In this document: piece by piece, positions 43,300-52,368 of the stretch | How positions within the stretch are numbered: position 1 is the stretch's first letter | How the letters are laid out: the number at the start of each line of letters is the position of its first letter | Assembly: GCA_050633505.1 (NCBI GenBank) | Contig: JBOEGQ010000010.1 | Coordinates: forward strand, 186,001-250,000 | Origin: UBA1672 sp050633505 | GTDB lineage: Bacteria > Pseudomonadota > Alphaproteobacteria > Micavibrionales > Micavibrionaceae | DNA: 64,000 nt | Direction: 5' to 3' | The notes under the pieces: generated by a model | Seen by the model: only the letters and a program-made list of their open reading frames with translations | Database searches by the model: none | What the model was told of the DNA's origin: nothing | Position numbers and translations under genes: made by a program

Positions 43300-43707
43300 T
43301 TATTTGCCTTTTTTGGCATTTTTCTCTTTGTTATCAGGCGCAGGCGTATCATTCGCGACCGGCTTAAGATCTGCCTTGCCCTGTATCATAGAACGTAGCG
43401 CAGTCACCTTAACGCCATTCCCAAGATCAACAACAACCTCTTTTTCATCTAAGAGCTTATCAACTTTGCCGACAAGACCACCACCTGTTACAACACGGTC
43501 TCCTTTTTTCAAGCCACCTAACATTTCGCTATGCTCTTTAAAGCGGCGCTGTTGTGGCATGATAAGTAAAACATAGAATAACCCGACGAGAATAACGACA
43601 AGCCCCATATTCCAAACAAAGGCCTCCATCGGGGTTGGGGCATTCGCCAAATCTGTCAAGTCACCTGTGGCTTCTTGTGCTGCTGCATAAGCTTTTGAAA
43701 TAAGCAT
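43300..43707 (-). CDS. yajC: Preprotein translocase accessory subunit YajC
   Basis: YajC associates with SecDF. The 135-aa protein begins MLISKAYAAAQEATG and has one membrane helix (NMGLVVILVGLFYVLLIMPQ), the conserved RRFKEHSEMLGGLKKGDRVVT, and a Lys-rich tail. ATG 43707 has a strong CAGGAG site 7 bases upstream. The frame runs further upstream into the neighbouring gene without another credible start. A promoter lies just before it. Confidence 0.96.
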   Translation of the reverse strand: MLISKAYAAAQEATGDLTDLANAPTPMEAFVWNMGLVVILVGLFYVLLIMPQQRRFKEHSEMLGGLKKGDRVVTGGGLVGKVDKLLDEKEVVVDLGNGVKVTALRSMIQGKADLKPVANDTPAPDNKEKNAKKGK

Positions 43708-43746
43708 GTACACGCTCCTGAAAATTACTTTACTACAATCGGATGG

Positions 43747-43774
43747 ACTATAAAGCCCTACCCCGTAAAGGCAA
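43747..43774 (-). promoter_or_regulatory. Candidate promoter of yajC-secD-secF
   Basis: On the reverse strand: TTGCCT (43774-43769), a 16-base spacer, TATAGT (43752-43747), about 40 bases before the yajC ATG. Confidence 0.45.
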
Positions 43775-43826
43775 GCATTTTGCAGAAAACTTTTTAAATA
43801 ATGCACCAAATTTTTACGGTGAGCTT

Positions 43827-44939
43827 TTATAAACGCCCTAAAAAGCGCATCGCCCGTATATGAAACATGGCTGCCCATAGAAACAGCAACGCACCAAGAA
43901 GAAGTCCGCCGCTCAGTCCCCAATTAAACACACCCCGATCAATAATCGCGTCATCAGGATCATACGGATAATATAAAACACTCACCTTTTCACCAACATC
44001 ATGCAAAGCGTGACTGGCTCCGACATTATCCTCAAACTCAATATTACGGTCTGTTTCAATGAATTGAATAACAGAGTAATAGGTATAACTACTGCCTTCA
44101 GAAGAATTGTTATACTCACTACGGATACGAACAACTTCACCGATAGATTCTTTACCGTTTTGCAGACGATCCCACATGCTTATCCCCGCATAATATGAAC
44201 CACCTAATAGCCCGACAGCAATCAAACCAAATACCGCGATAAAAATCGGTGCACGCTTATAACGCACACGAAGACGCGCCATAATTTCTGCTTTGGATAA
44301 GGGGACACTGCTTTCTACAGGTGCAGATGACGATGATCTAACTCGTATACCTTGTTCTTTTAATTCCTCTAAGCCATCTTCCCACTCTTCAGGAGACATT
44401 TGCTTAAACCCTGCGTATACCTTACTTAATACAGGGTAACATTTATATGCAATATACCCGAAAACAGCGCCCACAACCAAAACCATCGACATATTGAACT
44501 CAAACATTCTGATCGCCTCTGACATCACATAAACGCCAGGTAAAAAGAAAGCAGAGCCAAACAACAGTAATATAAGTGATGGGCGCCTTGTCTTTTCAGG
44601 CGCAGAAGGAAACACCATCAACTTTACTTTTTTACCGGGAAGACGCCCCATTAAAAAACCGGATGCCGATGGACTAACCTGCTCGCGCTTCTGACCATTC
44701 GGTAATGTGAAAGATAAAACGGAATGATACATTTCGCCCGTATAGTTTTTCTTCGCACTATCCGACTGCTTATGATTGACATTTATACCTGTAATTATCC
44801 CATTAATCTTATAGGACATAATACGCCAATATAGCTCCCACCCGAGGATACCACCACCAACCCCCATAAACGCGATACCCATAATAAAAAGGCCAAGTTG
44901 ATGCCAAGCAGAAACAGCCCCAAAAATCATATCAAACAC
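43827..44939 (-). CDS. Membrane protein with two DUF3592 domains
   Basis: The protein appears to be an internal duplication. Each half has a hydrophobic helix, an extracytoplasmic beta domain of the DUF3592 type and a second helix. In the first, INGIITGINVNHKQSDSAKKNYTGEMYHSVLSF ends in KVKLMVFP; in the second, SIGEVVRIRSEYNNSSEGSSYTYYSVIQF ends in KVSVLYYPYDPDDAII. The linker (residues about 185-225) carries a charged segment. DUF3592 function is unknown. It lies 10 bases after the nlpD-like gene, inside what is usually a compact pcm-nlpD-yajC block. Confidence 0.82.
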   Translation of the reverse strand: MFDMIFGAVSAWHQLGLFIMGIAFMGVGGGILGWELYWRIMSYKINGIITGINVNHKQSDSAKKNYTGEMYHSVLSFTLPNGQKREQVSPSASGFLMGRLPGKKVKLMVFPSAPEKTRRPSLILLLFGSAFFLPGVYVMSEAIRMFEFNMSMVLVVGAVFGYIAYKCYPVLSKVYAGFKQMSPEEWEDGLEELKEQGIRVRSSSSAPVESSVPLSKAEIMARLRVRYKRAPIFIAVFGLIAVGLLGGSYYAGISMWDRLQNGKESIGEVVRIRSEYNNSSEGSSYTYYSVIQFIETDRNIEFEDNVGASHALHDVGEKVSVLYYPYDPDDAIIDRGVFNWGLSGGLLLGALLFLWAAMFHIRAMRFLGRL

Positions 44940-44949
44940 GCTGATCTCC

Positions 44950-45987
44950 CTATTTAACGTATTTACTTGGGTTCATCGCAGATGTACCACGCCTTAACTC
45001 AAAGTGTAACTGTGGTGAAGAGACCGACCCGGTTGAGCCAACTGTACCAATTGATCCCCCACGTTTAATGACCTGCCCCTTAGCAACTGATATTTTATCA
45101 AGATGTGCGTATGCGCTCATCCATTGATTATCATGACGAAGTAAAATCAAATTCCCAGACCCCTTTAATGCATTACCTGTATAGACAACAACACCGTTTT
45201 CCGCTGCTTTCACAGAGGTACCACGCGGCGCGGCGATATTTATTCCATCATTATGAAGCCCGTTTTTCTTCACACCATAATTGGATAAAACACGCCCGCG
45301 CACCGGACGCATAAACAACGATGAAGAGCGCTTTGGCGTTCTGGTATAGACCTTACTGACTTTTGTGACTTTCGGCTTGGTCTGTGGGACGGGAACACCA
45401 TTATCCGCCATAACAGATGGTGAACGCGCAGGTGCCTTCTGCGATGGAAGAGATGGTTTTTGAGATGGACGAACCACAGTATCATTTGATACCGGCGTTT
45501 GCGGCGCGCGCGCATCTGACGATAAGGAGACAACAGGCTTTTTCGGCGCAACCGAAGAGGCACTGGCCTTACGGGTCACAGATGGTAAGCGTAACACCTG
45601 CCCGACACGAAGAGTATAGGGAGAACGCATATTATTCAGGCGTGCAACTTCTGAAGTATCAACACCAAAAAGGCGTGAAATACCGTAAAGTGTCTCTCCC
45701 GTACGGACGGTATATTCCTGCGGTGGGGGTAAACGCAGACGCTGTCCTTCATAGAGATGAAAAGGAGGTTGTAACGTATTCAAAACGGCAAGATCACGCA
45801 TCGGCAAACGATAACGGTTCGAGATACTATATAATGTATCCCCACGTGAAACATTATGAACCCCCGCACTTCCCGCACCACTTTGTGTACCATGTACAGT
45901 CACAGGTGCAGGCGAACGCCCGCCCATCCCCAAACAAGAGGAAAGCAACAAACATATAGAAACAAGAAAAACGGAACGAATGTTCAT
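44950..45987 (-). CDS. LysM/M23 peptidase-domain lipoprotein (NlpD-like)
   Basis: A lipoprotein signal ending LLLSSC places it in an outer or inner membrane leaflet. Two LysM domains (residues about 46-90 and 92-137, VSRGDTLYSISNRYRLP and VRTGETLYGISRLFGVD) bind peptidoglycan. A Pro/Ser-rich linker follows, then a C-terminal M23 LytM domain (NDGINIAAPRGTSVKAAENGVVVYTG and LHFELRRG). The usual His/Asp zinc ligands look incomplete: HNDGINIAAP has HND, while the later HLDKI and LHFELR carry the remaining His residues. NlpD-like proteins often activate amidases. ATG 45987 gives a proper lipoprotein signal. Confidence 0.9.
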   Translation of the reverse strand: MNIRSVFLVSICLLLSSCLGMGGRSPAPVTVHGTQSGAGSAGVHNVSRGDTLYSISNRYRLPMRDLAVLNTLQPPFHLYEGQRLRLPPPQEYTVRTGETLYGISRLFGVDTSEVARLNNMRSPYTLRVGQVLRLPSVTRKASASSVAPKKPVVSLSSDARAPQTPVSNDTVVRPSQKPSLPSQKAPARSPSVMADNGVPVPQTKPKVTKVSKVYTRTPKRSSSLFMRPVRGRVLSNYGVKKNGLHNDGINIAAPRGTSVKAAENGVVVYTGNALKGSGNLILLRHDNQWMSAYAHLDKISVAKGQVIKRGGSIGTVGSTGSVSSPQLHFELRRGTSAMNPSKYVK

Positions 45988-46032
45988 GCCCCTATCATAC
46001 ACTGCTCGGCAAAGATAATCATTATGAAATTA

Positions 46033-46716
46033 TCACGCCTCTGCCATGTCATTGATTTCATGTGAAACATCCGGTAGTAACGGAACAAAGCGAACAGGAG
46101 CCACATTTTTAACGGCGTAAGCTTCTTCACTTTCCTTTTTATAAAGCTTTAAGGTCTGCGCTCCCGGCTCTCCCACCGGAATAATCATCATCCCGCCAAC
46201 CTTAATTTGATCCAATAATGCCTGAGGTGGCTTCGTACGTGCCGCCGCCGTAACAATAATCTTATCAAACGGATCTTGCCCGATACCTTGTATTGTCGGC
46301 CAACCTTTCATCCCATCAGCCACAATCGGTGTAATATTTGTAAGGCGTAAGGCATGCAAGCGCTTCTCCGCATCTTTTTGCAAATGCTCATGACGTTCAA
46401 TTGTATAAACACGGCGCGCAAGATGAGACAAAACCGCGCATTGATATCCGCACCCTGTACCGATTTCCAGCACCTTATCACGATCTGATATTTTCAAGGA
46501 TTGGGTCATCAATGCAACAACAAAGGGTTGGCTTATTGTCTGACCAAGACCAATCGGAAGTGCAATATCCTCCCACGCCCGATCATGCGCCTGAATTGGA
46601 ACAAATGCATCACGCGGCACACGTTCAATTGCGGAAAGAACATCCGTATCCGTAATTCCCTTATTACGGAGTTCCATAATCAAACGAATACGCTTATTCA
46701 TTGCCTGAGTATTCAT
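46033..46716 (-). CDS. pcm: Protein-L-isoaspartate O-methyltransferase
   Basis: The enzyme methylates damaged isoaspartyl residues using S-adenosylmethionine, starting their repair. The Rossmann motif VLEIGTGCGYQCAVLSHLAR, the PCMT segment AHDRAWEDIALPIGLGQTISQPFVVALM and the motif DPFDKIIVTAAARTKPPQAL are clear. I chose ATG 46716 because GGAAGAG lies 7 bases upstream. An in-frame ATG at 46737 overlaps the previous gene. pcm is normally preceded by surE, which is absent here. The nlpD-like gene follows in the usual position. Confidence 0.95.
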   Translation of the reverse strand: MNTQAMNKRIRLIMELRNKGITDTDVLSAIERVPRDAFVPIQAHDRAWEDIALPIGLGQTISQPFVVALMTQSLKISDRDKVLEIGTGCGYQCAVLSHLARRVYTIERHEHLQKDAEKRLHALRLTNITPIVADGMKGWPTIQGIGQDPFDKIIVTAAARTKPPQALLDQIKVGGMMIIPVGEPGAQTLKLYKKESEEAYAVKNVAPVRFVPLLPDVSHEINDMAEA

Positions 46717-46720
46717 TATA

Positions 46721-48547
46721 TTACTCTTCCCTATCATCTTTCAGACGCAACAAAATCGCGACGGCAATGCTATCGATTTCTGGCTTATCATCATTAATTT
46801 CACCATACAGGCTGTTTACAAACAACCGCACGACCGCGTGATCTGTATTAAAGTCCTTAAACGGTAAGTCGGTTTCATAGGCAGAGATATTACCATATTG
46901 AACCAACTCTTCGATAAAACCCCCAATATCTTCTTCCAGAATAATGCGATCATCAATACGCAATATCAATGTACGATGATCTTTCAACATACCGAAAAAC
47001 TCACGATCATTGGTAAAGGAATACCCATAGGATTTGTTTCGTTCATATAAAAGCAAATCTATATTGTCCAAATAAACATCGAACCCTTTGATCTCCATAA
47101 CCGGACGGTGATTATCCCATATATTGAAATATCGTGTATCACGCTGGCTTAGATATCTGTGTATATATGGAAAGCCGAGCTGAGTCTCAATTTGCTCTCT
47201 ATTGATACATACGGAAACATTATTATCTTCATCACGCTGCTTCAATCCGTAATCTTTATCATGCCCGTATTCAAACCATTGACGAAGGACTTCATATCGC
47301 TCTGTATTACAGAGATAATCAATAACAGAACTTATATTCTTGCGATCATCCCATGATACATCAGAAATATTTTGAACCTTCATAACTTGTCCATCAACCA
47401 GTAGGCCATTCTTTATGAGTAATACCTCAAGACGTGCGGACTGGCTATATCCCGATACATTCACGCCACTCCACGGGCCAAAGGACGCAAGGATCATTAA
47501 GGCACTTAACGTCATGGGAATAATTTTAATAGGCAATTTTGTAAAACTATTCCCCAGCGCAATAATCACAAACCATATCGCCGATATCACGATCATATAA
47601 CGCGATTCTGTTATGCCATAGGCACTTACCCTTTCCCAGATGGCGTAAAAATGAAAACAAACAGGAATAATAAGCGCGGGAAAAAAGATACGATGAAAGA
47701 AACGTAATTGAACGGCACCATCATTACGCAATGGGAAAGATGCAAGATACGTGACAACCCCTGCCCCGACAAATCCCGTAATCATATAGGCCAGATGTCC
47801 GTTCGGCACATCACCTGTTATCAATATCTTGATGAAATACGCATATAGAATAAGTAAATACACAAACACCATTGGCGCAGAAATCCAATTCATAATGAAT
47901 TTCAATCCCGGCGGATCATGACAATCATCTTCTGTAAATTCAAAACGTTTCGGCACCCAACTTAACGCATATATCGGCCCCAAGACTAATGACGCAAAAA
48001 GCCATATATCGGCATATACTTCTCCTTCAATATCAACATCAAACAGAATGTTAATCGCGCTTAACGCAACACTAAGCCCCCCTGCAAATAAAATAAGCGC
48101 CGCATAGGAAACAATCACACCGAACCAAATCATGCGATTGAAAAACCAAACAGACAGATCATCCCCTTTCGTCAAATATGGTGCAAACATCAACATTAAG
48201 AGCAAAGCAGGTAGTAAGAAAAGAAGGTTAATACCCCACATATGCGTTGTAAAAACCAAAACGGCAATTGCACCAAACCCTGATAGCGAGAGTAAAAGCG
48301 CCTGTGCTTTTAACCAGCACCTACTCTCTGCAACCAACGTTGAAACACCAAACCAAAAGTAACAGCATCCAAACACGGAGATAAGGCGAAAAATATTTTC
48401 TTCATCGTCATCAATAACATCATGAACAATCATGATCCCGATGAAGAACAAAGCCACAGAACAAAATACAGACAAAGGAAAGCGTTTGACGGTATCGTAG
48501 AGTTCATCAAACGGTAATAGCCTCTCCATTAAATTCTTGATGCCCAT
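46721..48547 (-). CDS. Multi-pass membrane protein, DUF4153-like
   Basis: About eleven transmembrane helices fill residues 20-370. A soluble C-terminal part of about 230 residues follows (starting near ILASFGPWSGVNVSGYSQSARL). The helix pattern, the FGPWSGVNVSGYSQSARLE sequence at the end of the membrane part and the length of 608 aa fit DUF4153 proteins. It occupies the place between serS and pcm where surE normally sits. The stop lies four bases before the chosen pcm start, so the two are coupled. Function is unknown. Confidence 0.82.
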   Translation of the reverse strand: MGIKNLMERLLPFDELYDTVKRFPLSVFCSVALFFIGIMIVHDVIDDDEENIFRLISVFGCCYFWFGVSTLVAESRCWLKAQALLLSLSGFGAIAVLVFTTHMWGINLLFLLPALLLMLMFAPYLTKGDDLSVWFFNRMIWFGVIVSYAALILFAGGLSVALSAINILFDVDIEGEVYADIWLFASLVLGPIYALSWVPKRFEFTEDDCHDPPGLKFIMNWISAPMVFVYLLILYAYFIKILITGDVPNGHLAYMITGFVGAGVVTYLASFPLRNDGAVQLRFFHRIFFPALIIPVCFHFYAIWERVSAYGITESRYMIVISAIWFVIIALGNSFTKLPIKIIPMTLSALMILASFGPWSGVNVSGYSQSARLEVLLIKNGLLVDGQVMKVQNISDVSWDDRKNISSVIDYLCNTERYEVLRQWFEYGHDKDYGLKQRDEDNNVSVCINREQIETQLGFPYIHRYLSQRDTRYFNIWDNHRPVMEIKGFDVYLDNIDLLLYERNKSYGYSFTNDREFFGMLKDHRTLILRIDDRIILEEDIGGFIEELVQYGNISAYETDLPFKDFNTDHAVVRLFVNSLYGEINDDKPEIDSIAVAILLRLKDDREE

Positions 48548-48572
48548 GGCTTTCCCCCCTTATGCCTATGAT

Positions 48573-49847
48573 CTATGCCTTTGTGATTTTGTCTATCCCA
48601 CCCATATACGGCTTCAACACTTCAGGAACAAAGACGCCACCATCACTCGGATCATAGTAATTTTCGATCACTGCGATCAGTGCACGTCCGACTGCGACAC
48701 CAGAGCCATTAAGCGTATGAACAAAACGCGTATCTTTTGTTCCTTTCGGACGGGTGCGTGCATTCATACGACGCGCCTGAAAATCCATACAGTTCGATAC
48801 AGAGGAAATCTCTCTATATGCTTCCTGCCCGGGCAACCATGCTTCAATATCATAGGTCTTGGTCGCCCCAAAACCTGTATCCCCGCTACAAAGGACAACA
48901 GTGCGGAATGGAATTTCAAGTTTCTTAAGGACATTCTCCGCACAGCCCAACATGCGCTCATGTTCATCTTTAGATGCTTCAGCTGTTGTTACACTCACCA
49001 TTTCAACTTTATAGAATTGATGCTGACGCAGCATACCGCGTGTATCACGCCCAGCTGATCCCGCCTCTGATCTGAAACATGGGGTAAAGGCCGTATAACG
49101 CCGCGGCAGGTGTTCCTCTTCAACGATCATATCGGCAACAATATTCGTCAGAGATACTTCCGCTGTTGGAATGAGGAAATGATCTGTTTCTTTTGTACTG
49201 AACTGATCTTCTGCAAATTTAGGGAGCTGCCCCGTGCCATATAATGCATTACTACGCACCAAAAGCGGCGGTGAAACTTCCGTATATCCATGGTCTGCCG
49301 TATGCGTATCAAGGAAAAATTGCGCCAATGCACGTTCCATGCGTGCCATTCCACCACTTAACAGGGTAAAACGAGCACCGGACATTTTCGCCGCAGTTTC
49401 AAAATCAATAAGCCCGAGGCTTTCACCAATTTCAACATGGTCTGGCCCCTTTTCAAACTTTACCTCCCCCCATTTATGACGTTCAATATTATCGTCCTCA
49501 TCTGCCCCGTCAGGCACATCATCCTGCATCAGGTTAGGCAAAGAAGAGAGAAGAGTATTGAGTTCTTCCGCCAACACTTTTTCTTTCTCTTCCATTTCCA
49601 CCATACGATCTTTAAGTGCGGACACGGCCTCCATCTGCGCCGTTGCATCACCGCCCTCTTTCTTAATCATGCCGATTTTCTGGGATTCGGATTTGCGCTC
49701 TGCCTGCAATTCCTGCAATGCGGTTTGGACACCTCTGCGCTCTTCATCAATCCTAAGAATTTCAGGTGTTTGCGCGTCTAAGCCTCTTCTTTTCCAACCG
49801 TCATCAAAAATTTGGGGCGCTTTGCGGATTGCACGTATATCGAACAT
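48573..49847 (-). CDS. serS: Seryl-tRNA synthetase
   Basis: The class II synthetase charges tRNA-Ser. The N-terminal long coiled-coil arm (residues about 30-100, RRGVQTALQELQAERKSESQKIG) binds the long variable arm of the tRNA. The catalytic core carries motif 2 (FTPCFRSEAGSAGRDTRGMLRQHQF) and motif 3 (LNGSGVAVGRALIAVIENY). The length of 424 aa is normal. It lies 25 bases before the DUF4153 gene in the same direction, and divergent from the gene at 49927. Confidence 0.97.
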   Translation of the reverse strand: MFDIRAIRKAPQIFDDGWKRRGLDAQTPEILRIDEERRGVQTALQELQAERKSESQKIGMIKKEGGDATAQMEAVSALKDRMVEMEEKEKVLAEELNTLLSSLPNLMQDDVPDGADEDDNIERHKWGEVKFEKGPDHVEIGESLGLIDFETAAKMSGARFTLLSGGMARMERALAQFFLDTHTADHGYTEVSPPLLVRSNALYGTGQLPKFAEDQFSTKETDHFLIPTAEVSLTNIVADMIVEEEHLPRRYTAFTPCFRSEAGSAGRDTRGMLRQHQFYKVEMVSVTTAEASKDEHERMLGCAENVLKKLEIPFRTVVLCSGDTGFGATKTYDIEAWLPGQEAYREISSVSNCMDFQARRMNARTRPKGTKDTRFVHTLNGSGVAVGRALIAVIENYYDPSDGGVFVPEVLKPYMGGIDKITKA

Positions 49848-49926
49848 AATGATCCTTTTACTTATATCTTTATAGATTTGTTATTTTATTAGGCTTTATT
49901 GTTAAAAGCTGGCACAGTGAAAGACA

Positions 49927-50817
49927 ATGAAAAAATGTGATGAAAACTCGGTTCTTCAGATAATTACACCCGATCAGGCTTTGCCTGTTGTTTTTGACTC
50001 CCCACATAGCGGTACACATTATCCTGATGACTTCCGATATGGATGTGCTTTAGATAGATTAAAAACAATTGAAGATGCATATGTTGATGAGCTGTTTGAA
50101 CAAGCACCCGATTATCAAGCCATATTCATTAAGGCTCTCTTCCCACGCAGCTATATCGATGTTAACAGAGCCAGAAATGATATTGATGAACAATTACTGA
50201 ATGATCCTTGGCCAAACGCATTATACGGTTCAATTGACCCGTCACCGCGTTCTGACGGTGGCATTGGCCTGATCCCGCGCCTGATACGCCCCGGAACACC
50301 CATATATGACAGAAAATTATCTGCAAATGAGGTCATGAACCGTATCAAAAACTACTATGACCCATACCATGACACGCTCTGCACCACATTAGATCAGGCC
50401 TATTATAATTATGGGCACGTCTATCATATCAATTGCCATTCCATGCCAAGCAGCAGCGCCTATCAGAAGCGCCCGACATCTTTGCATAAACATCCTTGTG
50501 ATATCGTTTTAGGGGATAAAGACGGACAAACGTGTGAGCGTGACTTTATTTACGCATTACGGGATTTCTGGAAAAATTTGGGATACCGCACAACAATAAA
50601 CGATCCTTTTAAAGGTGTTGAGCTTATTTCCGCCTATGCGCAGCCAACACGAGGGAGAAGCAGTCTGCAACTGGAAATAAATCGATCCTTATACATGGAT
50701 GAAAACACAGGAGACAAAAACAAGGACTTCGAACACATCAAACAGCACTGCACAGATATGATTAAATTATGCGCCGAATTGTCAAAAGACAAGAAGCCCC
50801 GCATTGCCGCAGATTAA
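49927..50817 (+). CDS. N-formylglutamate amidohydrolase family protein
   Basis: The family signature is clear: VVFDSPHSGTHYPDDF at residues 21-36 with metal-binding residues, FPRSYIDVNRARNDID, HINCHSMPSS, DIVLGDKDGQTC and the end RGRSSLQLEINRSLYM. In histidine breakdown the family member HutG cleaves N-formylglutamate, but no hut genes are nearby, so substrate is uncertain. The length of 296 aa is typical. ATG 49927 has a weak AAAGA site. It is divergent from serS. Confidence 0.92.
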   Translation: MKKCDENSVLQIITPDQALPVVFDSPHSGTHYPDDFRYGCALDRLKTIEDAYVDELFEQAPDYQAIFIKALFPRSYIDVNRARNDIDEQLLNDPWPNALYGSIDPSPRSDGGIGLIPRLIRPGTPIYDRKLSANEVMNRIKNYYDPYHDTLCTTLDQAYYNYGHVYHINCHSMPSSSAYQKRPTSLHKHPCDIVLGDKDGQTCERDFIYALRDFWKNLGYRTTINDPFKGVELISAYAQPTRGRSSLQLEINRSLYMDENTGDKNKDFEHIKQHCTDMIKLCAELSKDKKPRIAAD

Positions 50818-50877
50818 TCTTGTTCCCAAAAACACCGAATGATAGAATTATAAGATCAACAAGAAAGATATGCGTTA

Positions 50878-51447
50878 ATGAGTGAAACAACACAAACACA
50901 GACAATCACTGACGGCAATGAAACAAGAACAACAACGATTAGACAAACTTTACTCGTTGAACAAATGTTAGCGGATAATATTGCATATGGACCATCTGTG
51001 AAAATTGATTCAGATAACGTAGAGGACCTTGGCTTACCGGAAGATACCGACATCAAAACATTTGGAATGGATGAAAACGGAAAATTAACCGAAGGCTTTA
51101 ATTTTAAAGAGGAATCCCCTGAAGACTTCTTGAATAAAGCCGGTTTTGACGACGGATCAAACCACGAACAGGCAAATGCCAATTTCATGATCCAACAGGT
51201 GTTTGTTGAGGGTCAAGAAGCCGGATACTTTATCTTTAACGAAAACCCGGAATTTGGGAATATCGGGCTCTACTTAGATACAGAAACACTAAACGAAGAT
51301 ACGATGTCTCCGACAATCAAAGAGGCACTATCCCCTATAACATTTGAAAACTTCGATTTTCAGGGAGGGAATTTAGGAAGTCCTGAAGCTCCCGAAACAC
51401 CCGCAATAGAACCAACAGCCCCTCAAAACAACGGCTTAAACATGTAG
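50878..51447 (+). CDS. Hypothetical acidic protein, 189 aa
   Basis: The soluble protein is very acidic and Thr/Asn-rich, with an N-terminal run TTQTQTITDGNETRTTT and a Pro/Ala-rich tail (APETPAIEPTAPQNNG). There is no signal peptide, membrane segment or cysteine. The middle (EQANANFMIQQVFVEGQEAGYFIFN) is the only part that looks folded. It follows the amidohydrolase gene by 60 bases and is convergent with lipB. I do not recognise a family. Confidence 0.72.
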   Translation: MSETTQTQTITDGNETRTTTIRQTLLVEQMLADNIAYGPSVKIDSDNVEDLGLPEDTDIKTFGMDENGKLTEGFNFKEESPEDFLNKAGFDDGSNHEQANANFMIQQVFVEGQEAGYFIFNENPEFGNIGLYLDTETLNEDTMSPTIKEALSPITFENFDFQGGNLGSPEAPETPAIEPTAPQNNGLNM

Positions 51448-51469
51448 CCCCTATATGAGCGTTCACCGA

Positions 51470-52096
51470 TCATACAAAAACCTTTCCAAAGGTCTCTTTC
51501 AAAACCATATCAACATCACCCATTGATATATCAATACCAAGTTTAGAAAGACTGGTCACACCATGCTCCGCAATACCACATGGAACAATTCCACCAAAAT
51601 GCGACAAATCCGGTGATACATTTAAGGCAATACCGTGATATGTCACCCATTTCCTAATTCTTACGCCTATTGCTGCGATTTTCTCTTCAGATCCATCGGG
51701 CGCAACAACCCAAATACCAACACGTCCCTCGCGGCGCTCTCCTTTCACCCCAAATACGGCAAGTGATTGGATAATCCACTCCTCCAATTGCCATACATAA
51801 TGCCTGATATCTGGTTTGCTTTGACGTTTATGCAAATCCAACATCACATAGGCAATACGTTGCCCCGGCCCGTGATATGTATATTCCCCTCCACGCCCTG
51901 TCGTAAAAACAGGGAACCGCGGATCAATCAAATCCTCAGACTTTGCACTGGTTCCGGCGGTATAAAGAGGTGGGTGCTCCAGCAACCAGACACATTCTGA
52001 GCCTTGCATTTCACGAATAGAAGCCACGCGTTTTTCCATGGTCTGGATCGCGTTTTCATACGGAATTAGCTTATTTTCAAAAACCCACTCAATCAT
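51470..52096 (-). CDS. lipB: Octanoyl-[acyl-carrier-protein]:protein N-octanoyltransferase
   Basis: LipB moves octanoate from acyl carrier protein to lipoyl domains, the first step of lipoate attachment. The catalytic pair is K139 (EEKIAAIGVRIRKWVTYHG) and C173 (FGGIVPCGIAEHGVTSL). The substrate region RGGEYTYHGPGQRIAYVMLDL is standard. The length of 208 aa is normal. lipA is not in the window. It is divergent from the tRNA-Leu gene. Confidence 0.96.
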   Translation of the reverse strand: MIEWVFENKLIPYENAIQTMEKRVASIREMQGSECVWLLEHPPLYTAGTSAKSEDLIDPRFPVFTTGRGGEYTYHGPGQRIAYVMLDLHKRQSKPDIRHYVWQLEEWIIQSLAVFGVKGERREGRVGIWVVAPDGSEEKIAAIGVRIRKWVTYHGIALNVSPDLSHFGGIVPCGIAEHGVTSLSKLGIDISMGDVDMVLKETFGKVFV

Positions 52097-52214
52097 GCCC
52101 TGTTTTTAAGCATGATTTTTATTGCGCTGCAATGTTTTCCTGACTTGCTCTGCTGTTTAAGATTTGTTATTGCTTTTTCCCAGCATCATGCATGCTTTTG
52201 GTTATATTGGTCAT

Positions 52215-52303
52215 GCGGCCGTGGCGGAATTGGTAGACGCGCAGCGTTGAGGTCGCTGTGGGAGTTAAATCCCGTGGAAGTTCGAGTCTTCTCGGCCGCA
52301 CCA
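52215..52303 (+). tRNA. tRNA-Leu(GAG)
   Basis: A complete class II cloverleaf. The acceptor stem GCGGCCG pairs with CGGCCGC, followed by A and an encoded CCA. The anticodon stem CAGCG/CGCTG holds loop TTGAGGT with anticodon GAG at 52249-52251. There is a long variable arm (GGGA/TCCC) and a T-loop TTCGAGT. The long variable arm and anticodon agree on leucine, CUC/CUU codons. Confidence 0.97.
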
Positions 52304-52368
52304 CTAATATCATCGGGCACTTTATGATGGTTTTTTAAGAAAACTTTTAAATATCACGGGATAGAAAC

